A DNA stretch of 64,000 nucleotides from Caldichromatium japonicum. Lineage in GTDB: Bacteria > Pseudomonadota > Gammaproteobacteria > Chromatiales > Chromatiaceae. Every line of letters starts with the position of its first letter. Positions within the stretch are counted from its first letter, which is position 1. Positions 32,940 to 43,234 of the stretch are shown here, piece after piece. The translations under genes and the position numbers were made by a program. Under the pieces are notes generated by a model. The model saw only the letters and a program-made list of their open reading frames with translations, made no database searches and was not told the origin of the DNA. Where the stretch lies: assembly GCF_011290485.1 (NCBI RefSeq), contig NZ_CP048029.1:682001-746000 (forward strand), given 5' to 3'.

Positions 32940-33476
32940 ATGTCACGCGTTGCCAAAGCGCCCATCCAGGTGCCAAAGGGCGTCACGGTCGAGATCAATG
33001 GCCAAGATGTTCGTGTCAAGGGCCCGAAAGGGACTCTTGACTGGTCGGTGCATCCGTCCGTCCGCGTTCATGAAGAGAATGGGGTGATCCGGGTCGCGCC
33101 CGCTGAGGGACAGCCCTCGGCTTGGGTCATGGCCGGCACGACCCGCGCCCTGATTAACAATATGGTCATTGGTTGCAGCGCCGGTTTCACCCGCAAACTG
33201 ACCCTGGTTGGTGTCGGTTATCGCGCCCAGGCCAAGGGTAATGTGCTCAATCTGAGCCTAGGGTTTTCGCATCCGATCGATTATCCGGTGCCGCCTGGTA
33301 TCACCATTGAGACCCCCAGTCAGACCGAGGTCTTGGTGTCTGGCCCCGACAAACAGCGGGTAGGCCAAGTGGCCGCTGAGATTCGGGCCTTCCGTCCACC
33401 TGAACCATATAAGGGTAAGGGTGTCCGTTATGCCGACGAAAAGATCGTGCTGAAGGAAACCAAGAAGAAGAAGTAA
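32940..33476 (+). CDS. rplF: 50S ribosomal protein L6
   Basis: L6 lies next to the sarcin-ricin loop and factor-binding site. It has 178 residues from ATG 32940 (AAAGGAG upstream), beginning [14 protein letters not shown], with the C-terminal [13 protein letters not shown] signature. Confidence 0.97.
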   Translation: MSRVAKAPIQVPKGVTVEINGQDVRVKGPKGTLDWSVHPSVRVHEENGVIRVAPAEGQPSAWVMAGTTRALINNMVIGCSAGFTRKLTLVGVGYRAQAKGNVLNLSLGFSHPIDYPVPPGITIETPSQTEVLVSGPDKQRVGQVAAEIRAFRPPEPYKGKGVRYADEKIVLKETKKKK

Positions 33477-33489
33477 GGGGGTCATCAAA

Positions 33490-33855
33490 ATGCATCAGAA
33501 AAAACAGGCCCGTCTGCGCCGCGCTGCGCGCACGCGCGCCAAGATCCGCGAGCTAGGCGTCTATCGTCTCTGCGTGCATCGCACGCCGCGTCATACCTAT
33601 GCCCAGGTAATCGCCCCGGGTGCGGGTGGAGATCGAGTCATTGCCAGTGCCTCGACGCTTGAAAAGACCATTGCCCAGATGATCGAGGGCAATAAGGCCA
33701 ATATCGCTGCGGCAACCGTCATCGGTCGGGTGATCGCTGAACGTGCCTTGGCTGCGGGGGTCGAGATGGTTGCCTTCGATCGGTCGGGGTTCAAATATCA
33801 TGGGCGTGTCAAGGCACTCGCAGAGGCTGCGCGTGCCGGTGGGCTGAAATTCTAG
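33490..33855 (+). CDS. rplR: 50S ribosomal protein L18
   Basis: A 5S rRNA-binding protein of 121 residues with [14 protein letters not shown] and the C-terminal [20 protein letters not shown]. Confidence 0.97.
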   Translation: MHQKKQARLRRAARTRAKIRELGVYRLCVHRTPRHTYAQVIAPGAGGDRVIASASTLEKTIAQMIEGNKANIAAATVIGRVIAERALAAGVEMVAFDRSGFKYHGRVKALAEAARAGGLKF

Positions 33856-33865
33856 GACGCAAGCA

Positions 33866-34369
33866 ATGGCAAACTCCACTCCAAAAGAAGGCGACGATCT
33901 TCTCGAAAAACTGGTGGCGGTGAACCGCGTCGCCAAGGTCGTCAAAGGCGGACGTCAATTCGGATTCGCGGCCCTGACCGTCGTCGGCGATGGTAAGGGA
34001 CGAGTCGGCCTTGGGCGAGGTAAAGCCCGTGAGGTCCCGATCGCGATCCAGAAGGCAATGGAAAACGCCCGCAAGAACATGATCGAGGTCAAGCTCAAGG
34101 GAACGACCTTGCAATATCCCCTGCACGGCAAGCATGGGGCAGCCAAGGTGTTCATGCAGCCGGCCTCTGAGGGTACCGGTATCATTGCCGGCGGCGCCAT
34201 GCGAGCCGTCTTCGAGGTCTTGGGGGTACAGAACGTGCTGGCCAAGTGTATCGGTACCAATAATCCAGGTAACGTCGTGCGCGCCACTATCAATGGTTTG
34301 CGCAACATGCGCGACCCAGAGACCATCGCTGCCAAGCGCGGTAAGACCATCAAAGAAATCCTGGGGTAA
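33866..34369 (+). CDS. rpsE: 30S ribosomal protein S5
   Basis: S5 helps decoding accuracy and mRNA unwinding. It has 167 residues, with [20 protein letters not shown] and [18 protein letters not shown]. The spectinomycin-contact loop ([12 protein letters not shown]) looks like the sensitive type. Confidence 0.97.
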   Translation: MANSTPKEGDDLLEKLVAVNRVAKVVKGGRQFGFAALTVVGDGKGRVGLGRGKAREVPIAIQKAMENARKNMIEVKLKGTTLQYPLHGKHGAAKVFMQPASEGTGIIAGGAMRAVFEVLGVQNVLAKCIGTNNPGNVVRATINGLRNMRDPETIAAKRGKTIKEILG

Positions 34370-34372
34370 GCG

Positions 34373-34564
34373 ATGGCTGACAAAAAGATGATGAAGGTGA
34401 AACTGGTGCGCAGCTTTCACGGGCGTCTCAAGCGCCACCAGGCTTGTGTGCGCGGTTTGGGTCTGCGGCGCATGCATCAGGTGGTTGAGGTGGAGGATAC
34501 GCCATGTACACGCGGTATGGTCAATGCCGTTCGTTACATGGTCAAGATCGTGGAGGAATCCTGA
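34373..34564 (+). CDS. rpmD: 50S ribosomal protein L30
   Basis: A 63-residue large-subunit protein with [20 protein letters not shown] and the following [15 protein letters not shown]. Confidence 0.95.
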   Translation: MADKKMMKVKLVRSFHGRLKRHQACVRGLGLRRMHQVVEVEDTPCTRGMVNAVRYMVKIVEES

Positions 34565-34566
34565 AG

Positions 34567-35001
34567 ATGCGACTCAATGATTTGCGTCCAAATCCAGGCA
34601 GCCGCCCGTCGCGTAAGCGCGTTGGCCGCGGTATCGGCAGCGGTCTAGGTAAGACTTGTGGCCGCGGGCATAAAGGCCAGAAGGCACGTGCTGGTGGTTT
34701 CCATAAGGTGGGGTTTGAGGGCGGTCAGATGCCCTTGCAGCGGCGTTTGCCGAAGGTTGGCTTCCGTTCGCCCAAGGCCCAGATCAAGGCCGAGGTACGT
34801 CTGCATGAACTGGCGCGTATCTCGGGCGATATCGTCGATCTTGCGACGCTGAAGGCCGCTGGCGTGATCAATCGCGGGATCAAGATCGCCAAGATCATCG
34901 CCTCCGGTCAGTTGCATCGCGCCTTGACGATTCGCGGTGTCGGTGTCACCAAGGGTGCGCGCGTTGCGATCGAGGCGGCGGGCGGTCGGATCGAAGACTA
35001 A
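34567..35001 (+). CDS. rplO: 50S ribosomal protein L15
   Basis: A late-assembly core protein of 144 residues. The glycine- and basic-rich N-terminal arm ([20 protein letters not shown]) is typical. ATG 34567 lies two bases after rpmD. Confidence 0.97.
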   Translation: MRLNDLRPNPGSRPSRKRVGRGIGSGLGKTCGRGHKGQKARAGGFHKVGFEGGQMPLQRRLPKVGFRSPKAQIKAEVRLHELARISGDIVDLATLKAAGVINRGIKIAKIIASGQLHRALTIRGVGVTKGARVAIEAAGGRIED

Positions 35002-35018
35002 CCCAGGGCATGACGCGG

Positions 35019-36371
35019 ATGGCTAAACGAACTGGATCCATGGCTGGGGCGCTCGGCAATATGGGGCAGTTGACCGAGCTGCGCCAACGTCTACTGTTTT
35101 TGGTTGGCGCCCTGCTGGTCTATCGAATCGGCACCTTCATCCCAGTGCCCGGCGTGAATCCAGAGGCGCTGGCCATCCTGTTTGAGCAAAATCAGGGTTC
35201 CATCTTGGACATGTTCAACATGTTCTCGGGGGGGGCACTGCAACGTGCAAGCCTGTTTGCCCTTGGAGTGATGCCCTATATCTCGGCCTCGATCATCGTG
35301 CAATTGATGACCTCAGTCATCCCCCAGCTTGAACAACTCAAAAAAGAAGGCGAGGCAGGACGTCGTAAGATCACCCAGTACACCCGTTATGGCACCGTGT
35401 TTCTGGCCACCTTCCAGGCGATTGGCATCTCACTCGCTCTCCAGGGGCAGAGCGCTGGTGGGTCGGCGCTGGTGGTGTACAGCGGGATCGGGTTCGTCTT
35501 CACCGCAACCGTCTCTCTGGTGACAGGGACCATGTTCTTGATGTGGCTTGGTGAACAGATCACCGAGCGTGGGATCGGCAATGGCATCTCGATGATCATC
35601 TTTGCCGGTATCGTGGCAGGCCTACCCGCAGCCGTGGGCGGGACGCTGGAGCTGGCGCGCACTGGCGAGATGAATGTCCTGGGGGTTTTGGCGCTATTGA
35701 CCATGGCCATTGCGGTTACCGCCTTTGTGGTGTTTGTTGAGCGTGGTCAGCGGCGGATTACTGTCAACTATGCGCGCCGCCAGCAGGGTCGGCGGCTGAT
35801 GCAGGCGCAGAGCAGTCACTTGCCGCTGAAGCTCAACATGGCCGGCGTCATCCCGCCGATCTTCGCCTCCAGTATCATCCTGTTTCCAGGCACACTTGGC
35901 CAATGGTTTGGAAGCGATGAAAATCTGCGCTGGATCGCCGAAATCACAGCGACCTTATCGCCAGGGGAGCCGATCTATGTGTTGCTCTATGCAGCAGCGA
36001 TCATCTTCTTCTGCTTTTTTTACACTGCCCTGGTTTTTAACGCCCGAGAAACCGCCGACAATCTCAAGCGTTCAGGCGCTTTTATCCCTGGTATCCGCCC
36101 CGGAGAGCAGACCGCTCGTTACATCGATGGGGTGATGACCCGTCTGACTGCAGCCGGCGCTGTGTATATTACGGCGGTTTGTCTGCTGCCCGAGTTCCTG
36201 ATCGTGGGTTATAACGTCCCATTCTATTTCGGTGGGACCTCCTTGCTGATCGTGGTCGTGGTCGTGATGGATTTCATGGCTCAGGTGCAGGCGCATCTGA
36301 TGTCTCATCAATATGAAGGTCTGATGAAAAAGGCCTATCTCAAGGCACCAGGCGGCGGTTTGCTGCGCTGA
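35019..36371 (+). CDS. secY: preprotein translocase subunit SecY
   Basis: The channel of the Sec machinery in the inner membrane, with ten predicted membrane segments over 450 residues. The plug region [20 protein letters not shown], the loop SGGRRKI-like [16 protein letters not shown] and the C-terminal FVPGIRPG-like [16 protein letters not shown] are conserved. ATG 35019 is preferred because AGGG lies ten bases upstream; ATG 35010 is too close to it. Confidence 0.96.
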   Translation: MAKRTGSMAGALGNMGQLTELRQRLLFLVGALLVYRIGTFIPVPGVNPEALAILFEQNQGSILDMFNMFSGGALQRASLFALGVMPYISASIIVQLMTSVIPQLEQLKKEGEAGRRKITQYTRYGTVFLATFQAIGISLALQGQSAGGSALVVYSGIGFVFTATVSLVTGTMFLMWLGEQITERGIGNGISMIIFAGIVAGLPAAVGGTLELARTGEMNVLGVLALLTMAIAVTAFVVFVERGQRRITVNYARRQQGRRLMQAQSSHLPLKLNMAGVIPPIFASSIILFPGTLGQWFGSDENLRWIAEITATLSPGEPIYVLLYAAAIIFFCFFYTALVFNARETADNLKRSGAFIPGIRPGEQTARYIDGVMTRLTAAGAVYITAVCLLPEFLIVGYNVPFYFGGTSLLIVVVVVMDFMAQVQAHLMSHQYEGLMKKAYLKAPGGGLLR

Positions 36372-36429
36372 GGGCGGTTTTACAATGATTCCCGTGACTG
36401 CACGGGTCTCTCTTCCTGAGGTATGTGAT

Positions 36430-36543
36430 ATGAAGGTGCGTGCATCTGTCAAAAAGCTCTGCCGTAACTGCCGGATCATTCGGCGTCATGGCTCGGTGCG
36501 GGTGATCTGTTCTGACCCGCGCCATAAACAACGGCAAGGGTGA
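36430..36543 (+). CDS. rpmJ: 50S ribosomal protein L36
   Basis: This small gene encodes 37 residues, [20 protein letters not shown] at the N-terminus. It has the C-plus zinc ribbon: Cys11, Cys14, Cys27 and His32 (LCRNC, then VICSDPRHK). It ends the spc block, as in E. coli. Confidence 0.95.
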   Translation: MKVRASVKKLCRNCRIIRRHGSVRVICSDPRHKQRQG

Positions 36544-36547
36544 TCTG

Positions 36548-36575
36548 TTGACCAAAATTGGCTGTTTGATATAAT
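36548..36575 (+). promoter_or_regulatory. strong promoter of the alpha operon
   Basis: TTGACC (36548-36553) and a perfect TATAAT (36570-36575) are 16 bases apart, and TG stands one base before the -10 (extended -10). Transcription would begin near 36582, giving a leader of about 32 bases to rpsM. The alpha operon therefore likely has its own strong promoter. Confidence 0.75.
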
Positions 36576-36613
36576 TCAAAGTTTACCCGCTAAGATTTAA
36601 GGGGTTTGGAATC

Positions 36614-36970
36614 ATGGCCCGCATCGCCGGCGTCAACATCCCAGAAAAAAAGCATGCTGTGATCGCCTTGACCGCGATCTATGGTATCGGTCGCACCCGC
36701 GCGGGTCAGATCTGTGATGCGGCGGGTATCGCGCGCGATGCCAAGGTGCAGAATCTTACCGAAGAAGAGATCGATCGGCTGCGCAACGAGGTTGCTAAGT
36801 ATACCGTCGAAGGCGATCTGCGCCGCGAGGTCTCGATGAACATCAAGCGATTGATGGATCTCGGCTGTTATCGCGGAATCCGTCATCGCCGCGGTTTGCC
36901 GGTCCGCGGTCAGCGGACACGCACCAATGCCCGGACCCGCAAGGGCCCTCGTCGTCCTATCAAACGCTAA
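36614..36970 (+). CDS. rpsM: 30S ribosomal protein S13
   Basis: S13 forms the head bridge to the large subunit and touches P-site tRNA. It has 118 residues ([20 protein letters not shown]) and C-terminal [22 protein letters not shown] tail. AAGGGG stands nine bases before the ATG. Confidence 0.97.
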   Translation: MARIAGVNIPEKKHAVIALTAIYGIGRTRAGQICDAAGIARDAKVQNLTEEEIDRLRNEVAKYTVEGDLRREVSMNIKRLMDLGCYRGIRHRRGLPVRGQRTRTNARTRKGPRRPIKR

Positions 36971-37000
36971 CAGGCGCCCGAGTACATGGGATGAAATCGC

Positions 37001-37390
37001 ATGGCTAAACCGATTCGTAGTACGAAAAAAAAGATCAAGAAACAGATCGCAGACGGGATCGCCCATATCCACGCCTCATTTAACAATACCATCATCACCA
37101 TCACCGATCGGCAGGGTAATACCCTGGCATGGGCCACCGCTGGTGGGTCGGGGTTTCGGGGTTCGCGCAAAAGCACCCCTTTCGCGGCTCAGGTTGCGGC
37201 TGATAAGGTCAGCCAGATCGCCAAGGAATATGGTCTGCGCAATCTCGACGTCAATGTAAAGGGGCCGGGGCCAGGCCGTGAGTCTGCTGTGCGCGCGCTC
37301 AATGGCGCTGGATTTAAGATTACTAGCATCACCGACGTGACGCCCATTCCTCATAATGGCTGCCGTCCGCCCAAAAAGCGGCGCGTCTGA
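37001..37390 (+). CDS. rpsK: 30S ribosomal protein S11
   Basis: A platform protein lining the mRNA exit. It has 129 residues, with [15 protein letters not shown] and the C-terminal [16 protein letters not shown]. Confidence 0.98.
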   Translation: MAKPIRSTKKKIKKQIADGIAHIHASFNNTIITITDRQGNTLAWATAGGSGFRGSRKSTPFAAQVAADKVSQIAKEYGLRNLDVNVKGPGPGRESAVRALNGAGFKITSITDVTPIPHNGCRPPKKRRV

Positions 37391-37417
37391 GCTTTTAAGG
37401 ATTCAACGGGAATAGAC

Positions 37418-38038
37418 ATGGCACGTTATCTAGGTCCGACCTGTAAGCTGGCACGGCGCGAAGGCGTCGATCTGTCACTCAAGAGCCGCTTGCGTGCGCT
37501 CGATACCAAGTGCAAGCTCGATAAGCTGCCCGGACAAATGCTCGATCGTCGCCGTCGGCTGTCCGACTATGGGGTGCAGCTGCGGGAAAAGCAGAAGGTA
37601 CGGCGCATCTATGGTGTACTCGAGCGCCAATTCCGTAACTACTATAAGCGCGCCTCGCGCTCAAGGGGAGCTACGGGCGAGATCCTGTTACAGCTTCTTG
37701 AGCGGCGGCTGGATAATGTGGTTTACCGGATGGGTTTTGGCTGCACCCGCGCCGAGGCGCGTCAGCTTGTCAGTCATAAAGGCATCCTCGTCAACGGGCG
37801 GGTCGTCAATATCCCTTCTTATCAGGTTGACCCAGAGGATCAGATCGAGGTGCGCGAGTCGGCCAAAAAGCAGATGCGGGTACAAAACGCCATCGCCTTG
37901 GCTGAGCAATATGGCTTTCCTGACTGGGTCGAGGTGGATACCAAGGGATTGAAGGGGGTGTTTAAACGCATCCCTGACCGGGCGGAGCTACCGGCTGACA
38001 TCAATGAATCCCTGATCGTCGAGCTGTACTCCAAGTAA
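37418..38038 (+). CDS. rpsD: 30S ribosomal protein S4
   Basis: A primary 16S binder and the alpha-operon repressor in E. coli. It has 206 residues with an S4 domain ([20 protein letters not shown]). The N-terminus [18 protein letters not shown] has only one of the zinc cysteines, so this is the zinc-free form. Confidence 0.97.
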   Translation: MARYLGPTCKLARREGVDLSLKSRLRALDTKCKLDKLPGQMLDRRRRLSDYGVQLREKQKVRRIYGVLERQFRNYYKRASRSRGATGEILLQLLERRLDNVVYRMGFGCTRAEARQLVSHKGILVNGRVVNIPSYQVDPEDQIEVRESAKKQMRVQNAIALAEQYGFPDWVEVDTKGLKGVFKRIPDRAELPADINESLIVELYSK

Positions 38039-38060
38039 GGGATACTCGAAGAGGCACTGC

Positions 38061-39068
38061 ATGGCTGACGCTATTGGCGAATTTCTCAAGCCGCGCATCG
38101 TTAAGGTTGATCAAGTTGACGGCAACCGCTGTCATGCCCGGGTCTCACTTGAACCGCTCGAGCGCGGTTTCGGCCACACGCTTGGTAACGCTCTAAGGCG
38201 CATCCTATTGTCGTCGATCGAGGGATATGCCGTCACTGAGGTGGAGATCCAAGGTGTGCTGCATGAGTACACTACACTTCCTGGTGTTCAGGAAGACGTC
38301 CTGGAGATTCTGCTAAACCTCAAGCAATTGGCTATCTCTCTCAAGGGCAAGGATGAAGCGACCTTTACCCTGAGCAAGAGCGGGCCAGGGCCGGTAACGG
38401 CTGCTGACATTGCCATCGATCATACGGCCGAGATCGCCAACCCCGATCTGGTGATCGCCAACCTGACCAACGGCGAGCTGAGCATGACCCTGACTGTGCG
38501 CCGTGGACGGGGCTATGAACCGGCAGTACAGCGCGAACTCGATGGTCATGAAGATCGGCCCATCGGCAAGCTGCCTTTGGATGCATCGTTCAGTCCGATC
38601 CGGCGCGTGGCAATCGAGGTGCAATCCGCACGCGTCGAGCAACGCACCGACCTCGACCGTTTGGTCATCGATCTGGAGACCAATGGCACTATCGACCCCA
38701 AGGAGGCTATCCAGCGCGCTGCCGCGATCTTGCGCGACCAGCTAGCCAGCTTCATTGACCTCGATGGTGCCGTGCCGACCGAGATGACTGCGCATGAGGT
38801 GCGCAGCGAACTGCCCTATGACCCGATACTGCTGCGTCCGGTCGATGATCTTGAGTTGACGGTTCGTTCCGCGAACTGTCTCAAGGCTGAAAATATCTAC
38901 CTGATCGGCGATCTCATCCAAAGGACCGAGGTTGAGCTGCTCAAAGCGCCTAACCTGGGCAAAAAATCGCTCACCGAAATTAAGGATCAGCTCGCCGCCC
39001 GTGGCCTATCGCTAGGCATGCGTCTTGAGAACTGGCCACCAGAGAATATCGCCGAGCTCACGCGCTGA
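38061..39068 (+). CDS. rpoA: RNA polymerase alpha subunit
   Basis: It nucleates polymerase assembly and contacts UP elements and activators. The 335 residues comprise the N-terminal dimerisation domain ([20 protein letters not shown]) and the C-terminal DNA-binding domain ([20 protein letters not shown]) joined by a short linker. Confidence 0.98.
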   Translation: MADAIGEFLKPRIVKVDQVDGNRCHARVSLEPLERGFGHTLGNALRRILLSSIEGYAVTEVEIQGVLHEYTTLPGVQEDVLEILLNLKQLAISLKGKDEATFTLSKSGPGPVTAADIAIDHTAEIANPDLVIANLTNGELSMTLTVRRGRGYEPAVQRELDGHEDRPIGKLPLDASFSPIRRVAIEVQSARVEQRTDLDRLVIDLETNGTIDPKEAIQRAAAILRDQLASFIDLDGAVPTEMTAHEVRSELPYDPILLRPVDDLELTVRSANCLKAENIYLIGDLIQRTEVELLKAPNLGKKSLTEIKDQLAARGLSLGMRLENWPPENIAELTR

Positions 39069-39115
39069 CCGAGGCGCTTTTACCCTAAAGTCAACGCTTA
39101 CCTTGGATCAACACC

Positions 39116-39505
39116 ATGCGTCACCGCAAAGCCGGAAGGAAACTGAACCGTACCAGCGCGCACCGTGAGGCCATGTTCCGTAATATGGCTATCTCGCTGT
39201 TTCGCCATGAGCTGATCAAGACGACCTTGCCCAAGGCCAAGGAACTGCGTCGCGTTGCCGAACCCCTGATCACCCTGGCCAAAAGCGATTCGGTCCATCG
39301 CCGGCGTCTGGCCTTTGCCCGTCTGCGCAATAAAGAAGCGGTCGGTAAATTGTTCAGCGAGCTTGGGCCGCGTTATCAGCATCGACCCGGCGGCTATCTG
39401 CGTATCCTCAAATGCGGTTATCGCATCGGTGATGCCGCCCCCATGGCCTATGTCGAGCTGGTCGATCGCCCGGTTCAGTCAGAGCCTGCTGCAGAGACCG
39501 ATTGA
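39116..39505 (+). CDS. rplQ: 50S ribosomal protein L17
   Basis: A tunnel-exit protein of 129 residues ([19 protein letters not shown]). It is the last ribosomal gene of the run; its TGA overlaps the TTG of the next gene. Confidence 0.98.
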   Translation: MRHRKAGRKLNRTSAHREAMFRNMAISLFRHELIKTTLPKAKELRRVAEPLITLAKSDSVHRRRLAFARLRNKEAVGKLFSELGPRYQHRPGGYLRILKCGYRIGDAAPMAYVELVDRPVQSEPAAETD

Positions 39506-40290
39506 ACCCGCCTAGAGCCGGCGATTTGGCTGGCGATGCTGTCTTCTATCGGGGGATCGCGTGCCAGCGGATTCTGCTCCTCACCGATTTCGGCGAGGGG
39601 CCCTATGTCGGCCAGATCCAGGCCCTGTTGCATGCGCATCTGCCGGCGGTCCCTTGCCTTGGCCTGATGCAGGACCTGCCGGTTTTTCGCCCTGATCTGG
39701 CAGCCTATCTGCTTCCTGCCTTGATGCGCGATCTGCCGGATGGGTCTTTGTGGCTCTGTATCGTCGATCCAGGGGTCGGAGGTCCTCGGTCTGGTCTCTT
39801 GATCCAGGCCGAGGGGCACTGGTTGATTGGTCCTGACAATGGTCTATTGTCGCAGGTTGCGCGGCGTACTGTTCTTTGCCGTGTCTGGCAGATCGGTTGG
39901 CAACCCGAGCGCATGTCCGCGAGCTTCCATGGGCGCGATTGGTTTGCACCCGCCGCTGTGCGCTTATTTCAAGGAGAGGATCTTGCGCTTACTCCCTGGG
40001 GGCCTGCCAAACTGATCGGCGCTGATTGGCCAGATGAGCGGGCTGCTGTCATCTATATTGATCATTTCGGTAACCTGATGACCGGTCTGCGTGCCGATCG
40101 GCTTGATCCGGAGGCGGTCCTAATCGCTGCTGGACACAGGCTTCAACGGGCGCGCACCTTTTGCGAGGTCGCAGTGGGTCAGGCGTTTTGGTATGAAAAC
40201 GCCTTGGGTCTTGTTGAGATCGCCGTCAACCAAGGGCGTGCCGACCAGCGACTCGGTCTTAGGCTGGGCGAGCCTATTGTCATCGGTTGA
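39502..40290 (+). CDS. SAM hydroxide adenosyltransferase (DUF62 family)
   Basis: Related to fluorinase and chlorinase but most members hydrolyse S-adenosylmethionine to adenosine and methionine. Visible family motifs are [13 protein letters not shown] (substrate pocket), [29 protein letters not shown] and [10 protein letters not shown]. The start is uncertain: TTG 39502 overlaps the rplQ stop as TTGA, and TTG 39526 is the alternative. Its position at the end of the ribosomal run suggests cotranscription with the alpha operon. Physiological role is unclear. Confidence 0.85.
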   Translation: MNPPRAGDLAGDAVFYRGIACQRILLLTDFGEGPYVGQIQALLHAHLPAVPCLGLMQDLPVFRPDLAAYLLPALMRDLPDGSLWLCIVDPGVGGPRSGLLIQAEGHWLIGPDNGLLSQVARRTVLCRVWQIGWQPERMSASFHGRDWFAPAAVRLFQGEDLALTPWGPAKLIGADWPDERAAVIYIDHFGNLMTGLRADRLDPEAVLIAAGHRLQRARTFCEVAVGQAFWYENALGLVEIAVNQGRADQRLGLRLGEPIVIG

Positions 40291-40304
40291 ACAATCGGGC
40301 TGGG

Positions 40305-40333
40305 ATGACAATCCCTGAATGCGCGATTACAAT
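40305..40333 (+). promoter_or_regulatory. sigma-70 promoter of tRNA-Cys
   Basis: ATGACA (40305-40310) and TACAAT (40328-40333) are 17 bases apart; the start would be near 40340, about 15 bases before the tRNA. Confidence 0.65.
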
Positions 40334-40354
40334 GATATCCTCTAGCCTCGATTA

Positions 40355-40428
40355 GGCTGAGTGGCAGAGTGGTTATGCAGCGGCCTGCAAAGCCGTGGAC
40401 CTCGGTTCGATTCCGGGCTCAGCCTCCA
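40355..40428 (+). tRNA. tRNA-Cys (anticodon GCA)
   Basis: Acceptor GGCTGAG pairs with CTCAGCC, the anticodon stem CGGC/GCCG holds loop CTGCAAA with GCA, and 3' TCCA is encoded. Confidence 0.96.
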
Positions 40429-40523
40429 TCCTCAATCGATCGGATAATGACCCGATCGGCATTGATTGGTCCCTTCTTGACCCTATCTAGGCTGCGAGTC
40501 ACTGTCATTTACGACGATTCGCG

Positions 40524-40967
40524 ATGCCTCCCCATCCCGTTGAGCTCAATCTGCACCAACAATCGCGTGTGCTTGAGGTCCTGTTTGACGACGGCGCGCG
40601 CTTTCATCTGCCTTGTGAGTATTTACGTGTCTATTCGCCCTCAGCTGAAGTGCGAGGGCACTCGCCAGCGACCGCCAAGCTTCAGGTCGGCAAGGAGCAG
40701 ATCAATATCATTGATCTAAAGCTGGTCGGTCGCTATGCGGTCAAGATCTATTTCGACGATGGCCACCGCTCTGGGCTCTATGATTGGGGCTACTTGTACG
40801 AGCTTGGGCGTGCCTGGCAGCCGCTCTGGCTAGATTATCTCAAACGGCTCAAGGATGCTGGCTATACCCGCCAGGGCCTAGATCCCTTTGAGGCCCTGCA
40901 GGCACGCGGGGAGCTACCTGCCAAGCTCCCCGCAGCCCCCGCTGAATCAGGGGTAGAGACGGACTAG
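40524..40967 (+). CDS. DUF971 (gamma-butyrobetaine hydroxylase N-terminal-like) protein
   Basis: A 147-residue single-domain protein. The pattern [20 protein letters not shown], then SPSAEVRGH and [20 protein letters not shown] is the DUF971 domain that forms the N-terminal part of carnitine-synthesis hydroxylases. The catalytic oxygenase domain is absent. Stand-alone bacterial copies have been linked to iron-sulfur cluster handling, but this is not readable from sequence. It ends tail to tail with argG, overlapping by four bases. The ~95 bases between tRNA-Cys and this gene show no clear ribosome-binding site. Confidence 0.85.
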   Translation: MPPHPVELNLHQQSRVLEVLFDDGARFHLPCEYLRVYSPSAEVRGHSPATAKLQVGKEQINIIDLKLVGRYAVKIYFDDGHRSGLYDWGYLYELGRAWQPLWLDYLKRLKDAGYTRQGLDPFEALQARGELPAKLPAAPAESGVETD

Positions 40968-42184
40968 ATTCGCCCTCGGCGGGCGCCGACTCGCAGGCGT
41001 AGGGCATTGAGCCGGATAAAGCCGGTGGCGTCGGCCTGCTGATAGGCCCCAGCATCATCCTCAAAGGTCGCAATGCGCGGATCAAAAAGACTCTGATCCG
41101 ATTTGCGCCCCACCACCATGACATTGCCTTTGTACAGCTTCAACCGGACCACGCCGTTGACCCGCTGCTGGGTCTCGTCGATGGCGGCCTGGAGCATCCG
41201 TCGCTCGGGACTGAACCAATAGCCATTATAGATGAGGCTGGCATAGCGCGGCATGAGCTCGTCCTTGAGATGGGCGGCCTCGCGATCTAGGGTGATGGAT
41301 TCGATCGCGCGATGGGCCTTAAGCAGGATGGTGCCGCCGGGGGTTTCATAACAGCCACGCGATTTCATGCCGACATAGCGGTTCTCAACGATGTCAGCGC
41401 GTCCGATGCCATTGGCGCCACCGATCCGGTTGAGCTGAGCCAAAAGCTCGTCTGGACTCAGCCGTTTGCTATCGATGGCCACCGGATCGCCGCGCTCGAA
41501 GGCGATCTCAATGGTCGCCGATTGGTCGGGCGCCTGTTCGGGCGCCACCGTCCAGCGCCACATCCTCGGATCTGGCTCGACCCAGGGGTCCTCCAGTTCA
41601 TCGCCTTCATAGGAGATATGCAAGAGATTGGCATCCATCGAATAGGGCGATCTATTGCCATCGCGCTTCATCTCGATGGCGATGCCGTGGCGTTCGGCAT
41701 AGGCCATCAGCTTTTCTCGCGAGGTCAGTTCCCACTCCCTCCAGGGCGCAATGACTCGGATCTCGGGGTTGAGGGCGTAGGCGGTGAGCTCGAAACGCAC
41801 CTGGTCGTTCCCCTTGCCGGTGGCGCCATGGGCGATGGCATCGGCGCCGGTCTCGGCGGCGATCTCGACCAGGCGTTTGGCGATCAGAGGGCGGGCGATC
41901 GAGGTCCCGAGTAGATATTCACCCTCATAGAGCGTATTGGCGCGAAACATCGGAAAGACAAAGTCGCGCACAAACTCCTCGCGTAGGTCCTCGATATAGA
42001 TCTCCTTGACCCCGGCCCTCTGGGCCTTGGCCCGGGCCGGTTCAAGCTCTTCCCCTTGGCCGATGTCGGCGGTGAAGGTCACCACCTCGCAGCCATAGTG
42101 TTCCTGTAGCCATTTGAGAATCACCGAGGTGTCGAGGCCGCCTGAATAGGCCAGGACGACCTTCTTGATTGCGCCTTGCGCCAT
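40964..42184 (-). CDS. argG: argininosuccinate synthase
   Basis: It ligates citrulline and aspartate with ATP in arginine biosynthesis. The 406-residue protein starts with the PP-loop [20 protein letters not shown], followed by the citrulline/aspartate site [15 protein letters not shown] place the start at ATG 42184, with GGAG nine bases upstream; the longer frame adds 35 residues with no family support. A -10-like TATACT and a triple 22-bp repeat lie upstream. Confidence 0.97.
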   Translation of the reverse strand: MAQGAIKKVVLAYSGGLDTSVILKWLQEHYGCEVVTFTADIGQGEELEPARAKAQRAGVKEIYIEDLREEFVRDFVFPMFRANTLYEGEYLLGTSIARPLIAKRLVEIAAETGADAIAHGATGKGNDQVRFELTAYALNPEIRVIAPWREWELTSREKLMAYAERHGIAIEMKRDGNRSPYSMDANLLHISYEGDELEDPWVEPDPRMWRWTVAPEQAPDQSATIEIAFERGDPVAIDSKRLSPDELLAQLNRIGGANGIGRADIVENRYVGMKSRGCYETPGGTILLKAHRAIESITLDREAAHLKDELMPRYASLIYNGYWFSPERRMLQAAIDETQQRVNGVVRLKLYKGNVMVVGRKSDQSLFDPRIATFEDDAGAYQQADATGFIRLNALRLRVGARRGRI

Positions 42185-42235
42185 CTTGATGTGCTCCGAA
42201 TCCGATGAAGGCAATGGGTCGATCATGAGGCGGCT

Positions 42236-42241
42236 AGTATA
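42236..42241 (-). promoter_or_regulatory. likely -10 element of argG
   Basis: On the - strand this reads TATACT, about 52 bases before the argG ATG. No good -35 stands at 16-18 bases, which fits a promoter that depends on an activator bound to the adjacent repeats. Confidence 0.45.
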
Positions 42242-42275
42242 GACCGAGCGCCTCAGCGACAGGGACGCCTTTAAC

Positions 42276-42341
42276 GCGATCTTCACCAAGTCTCAACCAC
42301 ATCTTCACCCGCTCACAACCACATCTTCACCCGCTCACAAT
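42276..42341. repeat. triple 22-bp tandem repeat upstream of argG
   Basis: Three head-to-tail units at 42276-42297, 42298-42319 and 42320-42341. The last two differ at one base; the first, nearest argG, matches at about 16 of 22. Core in + orientation is ATCTTCACC. The 22-bp period is two helical turns, so all units face the same side, as expected for an operator. It spans about -47 to -112 of the predicted argG start. It could instead act on lpxH, 66 bases to the right. Confidence 0.65.
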
Positions 42342-42406
42342 GCTGTGGTCATCAATCTCGGCGACCATAGTGCCCACTTATTTCCAGCGAGAGGGTCTTG
42401 TGCGCG

Positions 42407-43225
42407 ATGTCGGACATCAGACGCCTGTCTCCACTGAAATATCGCAGTATCTTCATCTCTGATCTGCATCTGGGGTTTCGCGGCTGTCAGGTGCAGTTTC
42501 TCCTGGATTTTCTACGCTCGACCCAATGTAAACAGCTCTATCTGGTCGGTGACATCGTCGATCTCTGGGCGATGCAGGGCAGGGTGTATTGGCCGGATGC
42601 CCACAATCAGGTGGTGCGCGAGCTGCTCGACAAGGCGCGCAACGGGACCGAGGTGATCTATATCCCAGGCAATCATGATGAGCTCATGCGCACGCATCTG
42701 GATCTCTCTTTTGGGGAGATCCGGATCTGCGATGAGCGGGTGCACACTACCGCCGATGGGCGGTGCTTTCTGGTGTTGCATGGCGATCGTTTCGACCGCG
42801 TCGTCCAGCACAGCCCCTGGCTCGCCCAGATCGGTTCCCAGGCCTATGATCGGCTCTTGGCACTCAATGGCTGGCTCAGTCGGGTGCGCGCCGCCTTGGG
42901 GTTTAAATACTGGTCGCTAGCCGGTTATCTCAAACGCAAGGTCAAGGATGCGGTCAACTATATCGGCAACTATGAACAGGCCGTGGCGGCCGAGGCGAGA
43001 GAGCGCAGGCTTGATGGGATGATCTGCGGTCATATCCATCATGCCGAGATGCGCACAATCCAGGGCATCACCTATTGCAACTGCGGCGACTGGGTCGAAA
43101 GCTGCACGGCGCTGGTGGAACATCACGACGGGCGGCTCGAGCTATTGCGCTGGACCGACACCTATCCCGAGTCGCTGGCCATCTTGGCGCCGGTACCTGC
43201 CCTCGCCCTAGCGCAGGCAGGCTAG
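42407..43225 (+). CDS. UDP-2,3-diacylglucosamine diphosphatase-type metallophosphoesterase
   Basis: A COG2908 calcineurin-like phosphoesterase related to LpxH, which forms lipid X in lipid A synthesis. The metal motifs are FISDLHLG (Asp19, His21), VGDIVDLW (Asp49), PGNHDE (Asn89, His90), HGDRFD and GHIHHAE. The 272 residues are longer than E. coli LpxH (240) and match the LpxH2-type subgroup, whose substrate is less certain. ATG 42407 has GAGGG upstream. Convergent with the next gene, nine bases apart. Confidence 0.85.
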   Translation: MSDIRRLSPLKYRSIFISDLHLGFRGCQVQFLLDFLRSTQCKQLYLVGDIVDLWAMQGRVYWPDAHNQVVRELLDKARNGTEVIYIPGNHDELMRTHLDLSFGEIRICDERVHTTADGRCFLVLHGDRFDRVVQHSPWLAQIGSQAYDRLLALNGWLSRVRAALGFKYWSLAGYLKRKVKDAVNYIGNYEQAVAAEARERRLDGMICGHIHHAEMRTIQGITYCNCGDWVESCTALVEHHDGRLELLRWTDTYPESLAILAPVPALALAQAG

Positions 43226-43234
43226 CCGAGCGGT

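Noticed and set aside
40369..40719. Open frame starting within tRNA-Cys
   Set aside because: It overlaps the tRNA and the DUF971 gene in another frame; no ribosome-binding site.
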